Both the position numbers and the translations under genes were made by a program. DNA of 17,684 nucleotides. It comes from an uncultured Ruminococcus sp. (lineage in GTDB: Bacteria; Bacillota; Clostridia; Oscillospirales; Ruminococcaceae). The notes beneath the pieces were generated by a model. It searched no databases. It was not told where the DNA came from and worked only from the letters and a program-made list of their open reading frames with translations. Location of the stretch: positions 1 through 17,684 of the forward strand of contig NZ_CALDMP010000008.1 in NCBI RefSeq assembly GCF_937915125.1, written 5' to 3'. This document shows, piece after piece, positions 1 through 4,558 of this stretch (its first letter is position 1; every line of letters starts with the position of its first letter).

Positions 1-280
1 TTAGCTTTGACTTATATACGGCGCTGTCGTAGCGGTTACGTGCGAATCTGTCAAGCTTGTACACGATGACTGCATCAAATTCGCCGTATTTGCTGTCATC
101 GATCATCCGCTGGAAGTCAGGGCGGTGATCTGTTGTGCCACTGATGGCACGGTCGATGTACTCGCCGACAATCGTTATACCCTCAGATGCTGCAAACTCT
201 TTGCACTCCCGGAGCTGACCATCGATGGACTGCTCTGTCTGGCGGTCGCTGGAATAGCGTGCGTAAATGACTGCGTTCAT
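1..280 (-). CDS. Large serine integrase, amino-terminal part (cut by window edge)
   Basis: This is the catalytic start of a serine site-specific recombinase, the enzyme that would integrate and excise the phage. Reading back from the ATG at 278-280 gives about 93 residues beginning MNAVIYARYSSDRQTEQSID. The R-x-S motif (R8, S10) holds the predicted nucleophile Ser10. Further on are the family blocks AISGTTDHRPDF and VYKLDRFARNRYDS, whose arginines normally build the resolvase active site. An AAGGGG-type ribosome site lies just upstream. The carboxyl part, which in this family carries the recombinase and zinc-ribbon DNA-binding domains, lies left of the window, so I cannot tell large integrase from small resolvase by length. 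The place beside the repressor module at the end of the early region favours phage integrase. No attachment site is visible inside the window. Confidence 0.93.
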   Translation of the reverse strand, partial: MNAVIYARYSSDRQTEQSIDGQLRECKEFAASEGITIVGEYIDRAISGTTDHRPDFQRMIDDSKYGEFDAVIVYKLDRFARNRYDSAVYKSKL

Positions 281-297
281 AATGTAAACACCCCTTT

Positions 298-459
298 TCA
301 ACCGTTTTCCTCGATATCCTTGCGTATCAGTGACTTTATGTACCCAGCTTTATTCGGTACACTGTCAAGCTTATCCATGATATCTTTTTCTGTTGTCTTT
401 ACGACCTTAATCGTGTATGTTTTTGTGTTTGCTAAGTCGTACTTTTTTTGCGGCGTCAT
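298..459 (-). CDS. Small ribbon-helix-helix-like protein (53 aa)
   Basis: A 53-residue, charged protein that ends 17 bases upstream of the integrase start, so the two probably share a transcript. I chose the ATG at 457-459 because an AGGAGGTG ribosome site sits directly upstream; the reading frame stays open to 522 but without such a site. The pattern is a short strand (KTYTIKVVKT) followed by two helices (TEKDIMDKLDSV, KAGYIKSLIRKDIEENG), which matches the ribbon-helix-helix fold of Arc/CopG-like DNA-binding proteins. From that fold and its position, a role in regulating integrase or acting with it (excisionase-like) is possible, but this is inference. I do not recognise a named family. Confidence 0.75.
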   Translation of the reverse strand: MTPQKKYDLANTKTYTIKVVKTTEKDIMDKLDSVPNKAGYIKSLIRKDIEENG

Positions 460-483
460 ACAGCACCTCCTAAAAAATTTATC

Positions 484-512
484 TTGCCAAACCGGGGAAA
501 GTGTGATATAAT
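484..512 (+). promoter_or_regulatory. Candidate plus-strand promoter facing the minus-strand genes
   Basis: TTGCCA (484-489), 17 bases, then TATAAT (507-512). The start would be near 519, just before the hairpin at 528-546, so any product would be a short RNA or an antisense transcript of the 47-residue gene. It lies upstream of a minus-strand start codon where no good minus-strand promoter is visible. It may be a chance match. Confidence 0.35.
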
Positions 513-522
513 TAGATAGCAC

Positions 523-546
523 AAAAAAGCGGTGGCAAGAACCGCT
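523..546 (-). terminator. Rho-independent terminator after the 47-aa gene
   Basis: On the minus strand, AGCGGT pairs with ACCGCT around the loop TCTTGCC and is followed by six T residues (complement of 523-528). It ends the transcript of the gene at 578-721 and separates it from the integrase unit. In the plus direction the stem is followed only by a mixed CTTTCG run. Confidence 0.75.
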
Positions 547-577
547 CTTTCGTGTTTTGTTCTGGTGAGCCTATCGA

Positions 578-721
578 TTATTCGGTGGGCTTATCTTTTT
601 TTGCCATGTCTCTGACTTCCTGGACAGCTTTTCTGACTTCGTCCATATCCTTGCAAGCTGCAGACTTGTCAGCCACAAGATTCAGGATCACTTCCATCTG
701 TTTATCTGTCATGTTTTCCAT
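578..721 (-). CDS. Small helical protein (47 aa), separate transcription unit
   Basis: A 47-residue protein starting MENMTDKQMEVILNLVADKS and ending in a lysine-rich tail. The ATG at 719-721 follows a perfect AGGAGG site (GGAAAGGAGGTTC). The sequence reads as one or two amphipathic helices (VILNLVADKSAACKDMDEVRKAVQEVRDMAKK) with no signal peptide, membrane segment or catalytic motif. It has its own consensus promoter (784-812) with palindromes and its own terminator (523-546), so it is likely expressed on its own in the lysogen. I do not recognise a function. A small regulator or a superinfection or host-modulating factor would fit the context, but the sequence does not prove it. Confidence 0.72.
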   Translation of the reverse strand: MENMTDKQMEVILNLVADKSAACKDMDEVRKAVQEVRDMAKKDKPTE

Positions 722-753
722 TTGAACCTCCTTTCCATATCCGCTTGCCCCGG

Positions 754-781
754 TATTGTACTCATATCCCTGAGTACAATA
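754..781. promoter_or_regulatory. Perfect 11-bp inverted repeat at the start site
   Basis: TATTGTACTCA (754-764) and TGAGTACAATA (771-781) are exact reverse complements with a six-base spacer. On the minus strand this spans the predicted transcription start (about 777) and the first part of the leader of the 47-residue gene. A repressor operator is more likely than an RNA hairpin, because the start falls within one arm. Confidence 0.7.
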
Positions 782-783
782 TT

Positions 784-812
784 ATTATACCATACGCAAT
801 ACGTATTGTCAA
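784..812 (-). promoter_or_regulatory. Consensus promoter for the 47-aa gene, with operator-like palindrome
   Basis: On the minus strand TTGACA (807-812), a 17-base spacer, and TATAAT (784-789). A perfect 12-bp palindrome CAATACGTATTG (797-808) covers the spacer and touches the -35 box, a typical place for a repressor to block RNA polymerase. Both boxes match the sigma-A consensus exactly. Confidence 0.9.
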
Positions 813-852
813 TATGGAATGTGAAAATCTAAATGTAAAATAATTGTGAATA

Positions 853-880
853 AGCGCCCACAGTGAAAACCGTGGACGCT
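853..880 (-). terminator. Hairpin terminator between PH-domain gene and next unit
   Basis: AGCG and CCAC (853-861) pair with GTGG and CGCT (872-880), with one C/A mismatch and a short loop. It lies 28 bases past the stop of the PH-domain gene. The T run is better in the plus direction (880-884), while the minus side has only a broken T-rich run, so it may work both ways or mainly stop plus-strand readthrough. Confidence 0.6.
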
Positions 881-908
881 TTTTGCTTGATATGAATATC
901 TCTGGTTT

Positions 909-1286
909 TTACTTGAGTGCGTAGGTACCGATCACCTTGCAGATGGCGCAGATATCGGAAGATCCGGTAAATTCAAACTTCACTTTCCCGACGCCGCTTA
1001 GCCAGATCTCAAGTTCTGAATCCAAGTCGAATACACCGGATGTTTCTGTGGAAAATACCTGAATCTTGCTGTATGGGATGGATGTGAAGTCCTTCTTCTT
1101 TCCGGTAACACCCTGTACATTGATGGCGATGATGCGCATGTTGGTGAAAACCACGCCGTCACGCATACTCTGGTAAGTGCCGATGATTGTCTCGCCGTCT
1201 ACCATAATCGGCTGAATCATACCGAAAAAAGCGTTGTCAGCAACCTTCTTCATTTTTACAATTGATTTGTTGTTAAAGTCAATCAT
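909..1286 (-). CDS. Bacterial PH-domain protein (bPH_1 type)
   Basis: A 125-residue protein whose whole length fits the bacterial pleckstrin-homology domain family. After a short amino helix it shows the typical strand pattern: DNAFFGMIQPIMVDGETIIG, then GVVFTNMRIIAINVQG, then KKKDFTSIPYSKIQVF, then ELEIWLSGVGKVKFEF, and a closing helix SSDICAICKVIGTYALK. The ATG at 1284-1286 follows AGGAGGTAC. The family is widespread in Gram-positive bacteria and phages. It is predicted to form ring-like oligomers, and its precise role is not settled. Here it is a single-gene cassette with its own promoter (1320-1348), flanked by terminators at 853-880 and 1411-1436. That arrangement suggests expression in the lysogen. 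No membrane segment or signal peptide is visible. Confidence 0.85.
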   Translation of the reverse strand: MIDFNNKSIVKMKKVADNAFFGMIQPIMVDGETIIGTYQSMRDGVVFTNMRIIAINVQGVTGKKKDFTSIPYSKIQVFSTETSGVFDLDSELEIWLSGVGKVKFEFTGSSDICAICKVIGTYALK

Positions 1287-1319
1287 TGTGTACCTCCTAA
1301 AATATATTTTTATATGATG

Positions 1320-1348
1320 ATTATACCACAGTTTATACCAAGATTCAA
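1320..1348 (-). promoter_or_regulatory. Promoter of the PH-domain gene
   Basis: On the minus strand TTGAAT (1343-1348), 17 bases, TATAAT (1320-1325) preceded by TGG. The distance to the AGGAGG site and start codon is about 30 bases. Upstream at about 1386-1403 the octamer TGTCGAAA occurs twice, which may be a regulator site. Confidence 0.8.
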
Positions 1349-1410
1349 TAAAAACATTAGAATTGTATCCAAATTGTAATTTAACTGTCGAAACATGTCG
1401 AAAAAATAAA

Positions 1411-1436
1411 GCCCACGGATGTTATTCACCGTGGGC
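1411..1436 (-). terminator. Bidirectional terminator after the repressor gene
   Basis: GCCCACGG (1411-1418) pairs perfectly with CCGTGGGC (1429-1436) around a ten-base loop. The stem is flanked by A-rich sequence on the left and T-rich on the right, so it has a T run in both directions. It lies 24 bases after the repressor stop and isolates repressor transcription from the PH-domain cassette. Confidence 0.9.
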
Positions 1437-1460
1437 TTTTTGTGTGATTGCATGACAAAA

Positions 1461-2210
1461 CTATTCGATTTTATCTGCGATACCTAGCACAAGACCAATG
1501 CACTCAATATTATCGCCGCCATCGTCCGGGTAGATATCATCATAATCCGGGTTATCTGATATCAGGTGATCTTCTCCGCAGCGTTTGATGTATCCGCATC
1601 CGCCTTTTCGGAACAGTCCGACACTTCCAATCGGAACTTCCGGAGAAAGCTTTATGAATACAAGATCACCATCGTGATAGTTCGGCTCCATAGAGTCACC
1701 ATCTACTTCAACGATAAAATCAGATTCATCCGCTTCTGGTACATCCTTAATGCGGATTGTTTCCCAGATACGCTCGTTATCCAGGTCGTATCCGTAACCG
1801 GCAGAAGCTTTGTTCATGTGCTTTCGGAATAGTCTGGAAACAACCATCTTTTCTTCCGGCGTTTTTGCGCCTTCTGCAAGCCGCTTGACTATGTTCAGCA
1901 GGTTTTCTCTATCATCCTCATCCATGTAAAGATAAGCGGCAACGATTCCTCTCTGGGCGCTTGTAAGCCTGTATTTTTTTGCTATGATGTCGATCGGGTC
2001 CTGATTGTCTGGCTCTTGGCGCCCGAGCAGGTAGTCGGTTGTGACGCCGTAGAAGTCGGCGAGTTTTTGAAGTGCAGATATTCCTATTTCACGCTCCCCA
2101 TATTCATACTTGATATATGTTGTATATGGTATCTTAGCGCCATCAGCAACTTCCTTCTTGTTAAATCCTTTCTCTTCACGGAAATGTGCAAGACGTTCTT
2201 TCATTTCCAT
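1461..2210 (-). CDS. LexA/CI-like repressor (XRE helix-turn-helix plus S24 peptidase)
   Basis: The 249-residue master repressor. Residues 1-65 form an XRE/Cro-C1 helix-turn-helix domain (MKERLAHFREEKGFNKKEVA through ADFYGVTTDYLLGR), which binds the operators in the switch region. Residues about 140-249 are a LexA-type self-cleaving domain with Ser173 in GDSMEPNYHDGD and Lys209 in GYIKRC, 36 residues apart as in LexA. The likely cleavage site is Ala137-Gly138 in KASAGYG. Damage-activated RecA would trigger self-cleavage and induce the prophage. I chose the ATG at 2208-2210 because AGGAGGTG precedes it; the frame stays open upstream across the promoter. It is transcribed from the consensus promoter 2238-2266, divergent from the early operon. 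Confidence 0.96.
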   Translation of the reverse strand: MEMKERLAHFREEKGFNKKEVADGAKIPYTTYIKYEYGEREIGISALQKLADFYGVTTDYLLGRQEPDNQDPIDIIAKKYRLTSAQRGIVAAYLYMDEDDRENLLNIVKRLAEGAKTPEEKMVVSRLFRKHMNKASAGYGYDLDNERIWETIRIKDVPEADESDFIVEVDGDSMEPNYHDGDLVFIKLSPEVPIGSVGLFRKGGCGYIKRCGEDHLISDNPDYDDIYPDDGGDNIECIGLVLGIADKIE

Positions 2211-2237
2211 TATATTCACCTCCTTTCGTATATTATC

Positions 2238-2266
2238 ATTATAACACAATCGGGTAAACGTGTCAA
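2238..2266 (-). promoter_or_regulatory. Repressor (maintenance) promoter
   Basis: On the minus strand TTGACA (2261-2266), 17 bases, TATAAT (2238-2243). A TTTACCCGATTG operator-like half-site (plus strand GGGTA at 2252-2256) lies inside the spacer, so the repressor or the product of the gene at 2467 could control it. Confidence 0.93.
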
Positions 2267-2373
2267 TATGCAAAACGCAATATATACCCATTTGTATATA
2301 TTACACAAATTGTGGCTTATACATTTGGGTATATTTTTACGATAAAAAGTATTGACATATTACCCGAATGGGT
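2251..2373. promoter_or_regulatory. Switch operators: four TACCC/GGGTA sites
   Basis: Half-sites occur at 2252-2256 (GGGTA), 2285-2289 (TACCC), 2327-2331 (GGGTA) and 2361-2365 (TACCC). The two middle ones lie in 16-bp dyads, TATACCCATTTGTATA (2283-2298) and TATACATTTGGGTATA (2318-2333). The last is part of ACCCGAATGGGT (2362-2373), inside the early promoter spacer. The outer two sites sit within the two promoters and the inner two lie between them. This is the arrangement expected for cooperative repressor binding. Binding by the adjacent repressor is inference. Confidence 0.8.
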
Positions 2374-2380
2374 GTATAAT
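2352..2380 (+). promoter_or_regulatory. Early (lytic) promoter
   Basis: TTGACA (2352-2357), 17 bases, TATAAT (2375-2380). The start would be near 2387. A dyad ACACATGTGT lies just downstream at about 2395-2404 and could be a further control site. The leader before the first gene is about 80 bases and can form GTCTC/GAGAC (2425-2429/2446-2450). No later strong promoter is seen before 17137, so this promoter probably drives most of the plus-strand genes. Confidence 0.94.
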
Positions 2381-2466
2381 AATTACAGTGATTAACACAT
2401 GTGTGTAAATCACAGATGAAACTTGTCTCCGCCTTAGGGGAAAATGAGACTTTGGAGGTATGAAAA

Positions 2467-2658
2467 ATGACAGTAGATAAAATGAGGAAAGATGGTTATC
2501 CAAAAAGGATTATAGGAAATGGTGGATATCCTGCTACACTTGTAGATTTTCAGCCATTATTTAACGGAGACTATCTTGGAATATATAGATATCCAGGTGG
2601 TGATTGTTGCCATGACAAAGAAGAAATACGAAAATATTTTAAAGTTGTAGAATTGTAA
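2467..2658 (+). CDS. Small early protein in the cro position (63 aa)
   Basis: The first gene of the early operon, 63 residues, with GGAGGT at 2454-2459, seven bases before the ATG. The sequence has a basic start (MTVDKMRKDGYPKRIIG), a glycine/tyrosine-rich middle (LFNGDYLGIYRYPGGDCCH) and a charged end (DKEEIRKYFKVVEL). It looks like a small beta-rich domain, and I see no helix-turn-helix, so it does not look like a Cro protein although it takes that place. Codon use is more AT-rich than in the following genes. Function unknown. Confidence 0.8.
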   Translation: MTVDKMRKDGYPKRIIGNGGYPATLVDFQPLFNGDYLGIYRYPGGDCCHDKEEIRKYFKVVEL

Positions 2659-2898
2659 TGACGCAACTGAGCAACAGAGCGAATCTGCTGCTCTCCAAGC
2701 CTGTCAGTTGTCTGTGAGCCGAGGACGTAAAAATATCGGCGTTGACTGACTTAAAAACCACGTGCGATGGCTGCGTGTTTAGTGGACTAGAAGAATCCAC
2801 CTGATCCCAAAGCAGAACAATTATGGGCGTGTTTATGATAGGTTTTAACGAGAATAAAACCGCCGCCAGCTGGAGCGCATCCAGCCCACGGGGTCTGG

Positions 2899-3030
2899 TC
2901 AACTCCGAACTTCATGGGAAATTCCTTTCCAAGCGGCGGACACGCTCCGCCGCACATGGGCTGAGAAGAACGCAAGACGGCATCCGGTAGCCAATCCGGT
3001 ACAGCCCACCAACATAATCATATTGTCCAA
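2899..3030 (-). CDS. Doubtful small hydrophobic ORF opposite the structured region (43 aa)
   Basis: On the minus strand a perfect AGGAGGTG (3042-3035) is followed by a TTG start at 3030-3028 and a 43-residue frame. Its first half is hydrophobic (NMIMLVGCTGLATGCRLAFF) and its second half basic (SAHVRRSVSAAWKGISHEVR). Shape and size recall membrane-acting peptides such as type I toxins, but no minus-strand promoter or terminator is evident. The stems of the structured region can also create open frames by chance. I rate it as possible only. Confidence 0.2.
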   Translation of the reverse strand: MDNMIMLVGCTGLATGCRLAFFSAHVRRSVSAAWKGISHEVRS

Positions 3031-3083
3031 GGGACACCTCCTATTTTTTTATCTGCGGCGGGATGGTACACCGCCGCACATGG
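2947..3083 (+). repeat. Duplicated hairpin 3' arm: 13-bp direct repeat
   Basis: CCGCCGCACATGG occurs at 2947-2959 and again at 3071-3083. In both places it is the 3' arm of a perfect 8-bp GC hairpin (2933-2953 and 3054-3078) followed by ACATGG. The loops differ, which suggests a duplicated structural element rather than duplicated coding sequence. Confidence 0.75.
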
Positions 3084-3153
3084 AGCAACGAGTATCAGCC
3101 GGGTGCAACTCCCGGGCGCTCCGCCTACTACTCACAGAAAAGAGGTGATATAC

Positions 3154-3345
3154 ATGACAACGACACTGGACATGAGCATGAATTTATGGGAAGTGTGCAA
3201 CGTATTTCATGCGGACACCGTGAAGCTTGCTACACTGATCGAACTCATGGGAGGACTCAGCGAAGAGCAGACAGATAGGGTGCTTTATCAGGCATCCATC
3301 GTAGCTGCCGCTGAAAAATTTTCGAAGACAAAGGAAAAGGAGTGA
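3154..3345 (+). CDS. Small phage protein upstream of the antirepressor (63 aa)
   Basis: A 63-residue, mostly helical protein (MTTTLDMSMNLWEVCNVFHA, then a helix with KLATLIELMGGLSEEQTDRVLYQ, and a lysine-rich end). The ATG at 3154 follows AGAGGTG (3141-3147). It ends four bases before the antirepressor start, so the two are co-translated. The stretch LSEEQTDRVLYQASIVA is reminiscent of short dimerising helices, but I do not recognise the family. Position suggests an early regulatory role. Confidence 0.78.
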   Translation: MTTTLDMSMNLWEVCNVFHADTVKLATLIELMGGLSEEQTDRVLYQASIVAAAEKFSKTKEKE

Positions 3346-3349
3346 AATT

Positions 3350-4123
3350 ATGAATGAAGTCAAACTGTGGCAGTATGAAAGCCACGATGTGAGAACAATT
3401 GAAAAGGATGGTGAGCCGTGGTGGGTGCTATCCGATGTGTGCAAGGTTCTGGAAATAGCAAGAGGAACAAAGATTGCAGAACGGCTTGACGAAGATGAGG
3501 TACGCCAAACGTCCATCATCGATTCGTTAGGTAGAAACCAGAATACATACGTTGTAAACGAATCCGGCTTATACAACGTGATTCTCCGGTCGGACAAGCC
3601 GCAGGCAAAGCCGTTCCGGAAATGGGTGACAAGTGAGGTTCTGCCGTCCATCCGCAAACACGGCGCATACATGACAGAAAGCACGCTGGAACAGGCACTG
3701 ACAAGCCCGGACTTTTTAATCAAGCTTGCAGAGCAGCTGAAAGACGAGAGAAAAAAGCGTGCCGCTCTGGAACAGCAAGCGGAAATCGACAAGCCAAAGG
3801 TGATCTTTGCGGATTCCGTGAGCGTTTCCACAACGTCGATTCTTGTGGGCGAGCTTGCGAAGATCATCAAGCAGAACGGTGTGGATACAGGGCAGAATCG
3901 GTTGTTTTCCTGGATGCGTGAGAATGGATTCTTGATCAACCGGAAAGGCACGGACTACAACATGCCGACACAGCGGTCTATGGATATGGGCTTGTTTGAG
4001 ATCAAGGAGACATCCGTCACGCACTCGGACGGACATGTTACGGTAAACAAAACGCCGAAAGTCACGGGTAAAGGTCAGGTTTATTTCGTCAATAAGTTTG
4101 TTGGAGGTGTACAAATTGGGTAA
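3350..4123 (+). CDS. Phage antirepressor (BRO-N plus KilAC domains)
   Basis: A 257-residue two-domain protein. Residues about 5-108 are a BRO-N domain, with PWWVLSDVCKVLEI, YVVNESGLYNVILRS and FRKWVTSEVLPSIRKHGAY. Residues about 150-253 are a KilAC (ANT) DNA-binding domain, with ILVGELAKIIKQNGVDTG, NRLFSWMRENGFLI, YNMPTQRSMDMGLFEIKE and PKVTGKGQVYFVNKF. A coiled-coil linker (AEQLKDERKKRAALEQQAEI) joins them. Proteins of this type counter the phage repressor or regulate early genes. The length is normal for the family and no lesion is visible. The start follows AAGGAG. Confidence 0.95.
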   Translation: MNEVKLWQYESHDVRTIEKDGEPWWVLSDVCKVLEIARGTKIAERLDEDEVRQTSIIDSLGRNQNTYVVNESGLYNVILRSDKPQAKPFRKWVTSEVLPSIRKHGAYMTESTLEQALTSPDFLIKLAEQLKDERKKRAALEQQAEIDKPKVIFADSVSVSTTSILVGELAKIIKQNGVDTGQNRLFSWMRENGFLINRKGTDYNMPTQRSMDMGLFEIKETSVTHSDGHVTVNKTPKVTGKGQVYFVNKFVGGVQIG

Positions 4124-4268
4124 AAAGAAAGAACTGCCGCCGGTAACGGTTATTCAAGAAGAAAACGGATGCCTTCCTGAATCTGCGCTACGATTCCTGA
4201 TTGAATTCATGAAGGCGCATAAAGAGGAAATCGAAGAGGGAATGCGGCGTGAAAATATTAACGTGTAA
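4116..4268 (+). CDS. Small phage protein with TTG start (50 aa)
   Basis: A 50-residue frame beginning at TTG 4116-4118, five bases after a strong GGAGGTG site and overlapping the end of the antirepressor by eight bases. After a basic start (GKKKELPPVTVIQEENG) it forms one helix (SALRFLIEFMKAHKEEIEEG). The ribosome site and tight overlap are the main reasons to accept it. Function unknown. Confidence 0.7.
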   Translation: MGKKKELPPVTVIQEENGCLPESALRFLIEFMKAHKEEIEEGMRRENINV

Positions 4269-4440
4269 ATCCTGCACAAAGTACAGGAGATGCCCGGAAC
4301 GGAGCAGGATGTACACGTGCAGAGAATTTGATAACATGTACGAGAAGAGAGGTGACACCAATGCACGTGGCAAAGCAAGGCGGAAGTCCACCGCTCAGGA
4401 GCAGGAAGCTACGGCAGAGAGTATGCCAGATGCTGAATGA
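4249..4440 (+). CDS. Short cysteine-cluster protein (63 aa, GTG start)
   Basis: A frame starting at GTG 4249, about eight bases after AGAGGG, and overlapping the previous gene by 20 bases. Residues 6-24 carry four cysteines (C6, C9, C15, C24; TCKSCTKYRRC then TC), a likely zinc knuckle, followed by REFDNMYEKRGD. The last 27 residues are polar and low in complexity and overlap the next gene in another frame, so only the first half may be under selection. The true protein may be a small zinc-binding early protein. Confidence 0.6.
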   Translation: MKILTCKSCTKYRRCPERSRMYTCREFDNMYEKRGDTNARGKARRKSTAQEQEATAESMPDAE

Positions 4441-4558
4441 TGGATGGACGCCAGCGGCAATCCGGCACGAGATTTCGACGGATGATCAGTGCACGGAATT
4501 GGAAAAATGCAGAATACTGCGAGAATTGAATATGGATGGGAATCATGAAGAAGTTTGA
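4361..4558 (+). CDS. Small basic helical phage protein (65 aa)
   Basis: 65 residues starting at ATG 4361 after AGAGGTGACACC. It is basic at the front (VAKQGGSPPLRSRKLRQRV) and then has a helical segment NDGWTPAAIRHEISTDD whose WTPAAIRHEIS part looks like the recognition half of a helix-turn-helix. It overlaps the preceding cysteine ORF by 80 bases and the next gene by 14 bases. A small DNA-binding role is possible. I do not recognise the family. Confidence 0.72.
   Translation: MHVAKQGGSPPLRSRKLRQRVCQMLNDGWTPAAIRHEISTDDQCTELEKCRILRELNMDGNHEEV

Larger units (their letters stand above)
2660..3140 (+). ncRNA. Candidate structured non-coding region (about 480 bases)
   Basis: No plus-strand frame here encodes a plausible protein, yet the region is GC-rich and full of perfect stems. 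Pairs I can see: CAACTGA 2664-2670 with 2704-2710; GCAACAGA 2671-2678 with 2684-2691 (one mismatch, loop GCGAA); GCCGA 2718-2722 with 2736-2740; GTGGA 2782-2786 with 2796-2800; GGTTTT 2841-2846 with 2856-2861; GCTGGA 2869-2874 with 2880-2885; GCGGCGGA 2933-2940 with 2946-2953; TGGGCTG 2957-2963 with 3002-3008; TGTCC 3024-3028 with 3032-3036; TGCGGCGG 3054-3061 with 3071-3078; GGAGC 3082-3086 with 3118-3122, enclosing CCGGG 3099-3103 with 3111-3115. It lies in the early transcript. It could be a large phage RNA of the GOLLD/ROOL kind, a leader controlling the antirepressor, or a decayed gene. Its exact ends are unknown. Confidence 0.5.

Noticed and set aside
2658..2717. 19-residue ORF starting in TAATG after the first early gene
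   Set aside because: There is no ribosome site of its own, and it coincides with the first stems of the structured region, so coding is unlikely.
2639..2902. Minus-strand open frame of 87 codons across the structured region
   Set aside because: Its only start is a TTG with no spaced ribosome site, and it has no recognisable domain. The frame is likely kept open by the composition of the stems.
3024..3050. Terminator at the end of the structured region
   Set aside because: The hairpin 3024-3036 has only five pairs and a three-base loop, and seven bases separate it from the T run at 3044-3050, so it does not fit a rho-independent terminator. Downstream genes also need readthrough.
3184..3951. 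Long minus-strand open frame (about 255 codons)
   Set aside because: It is a shadow of the antirepressor and its upstream neighbour, without a ribosome site or family-like motifs; the plus-strand gene has clear BRO-N and KilAC blocks.
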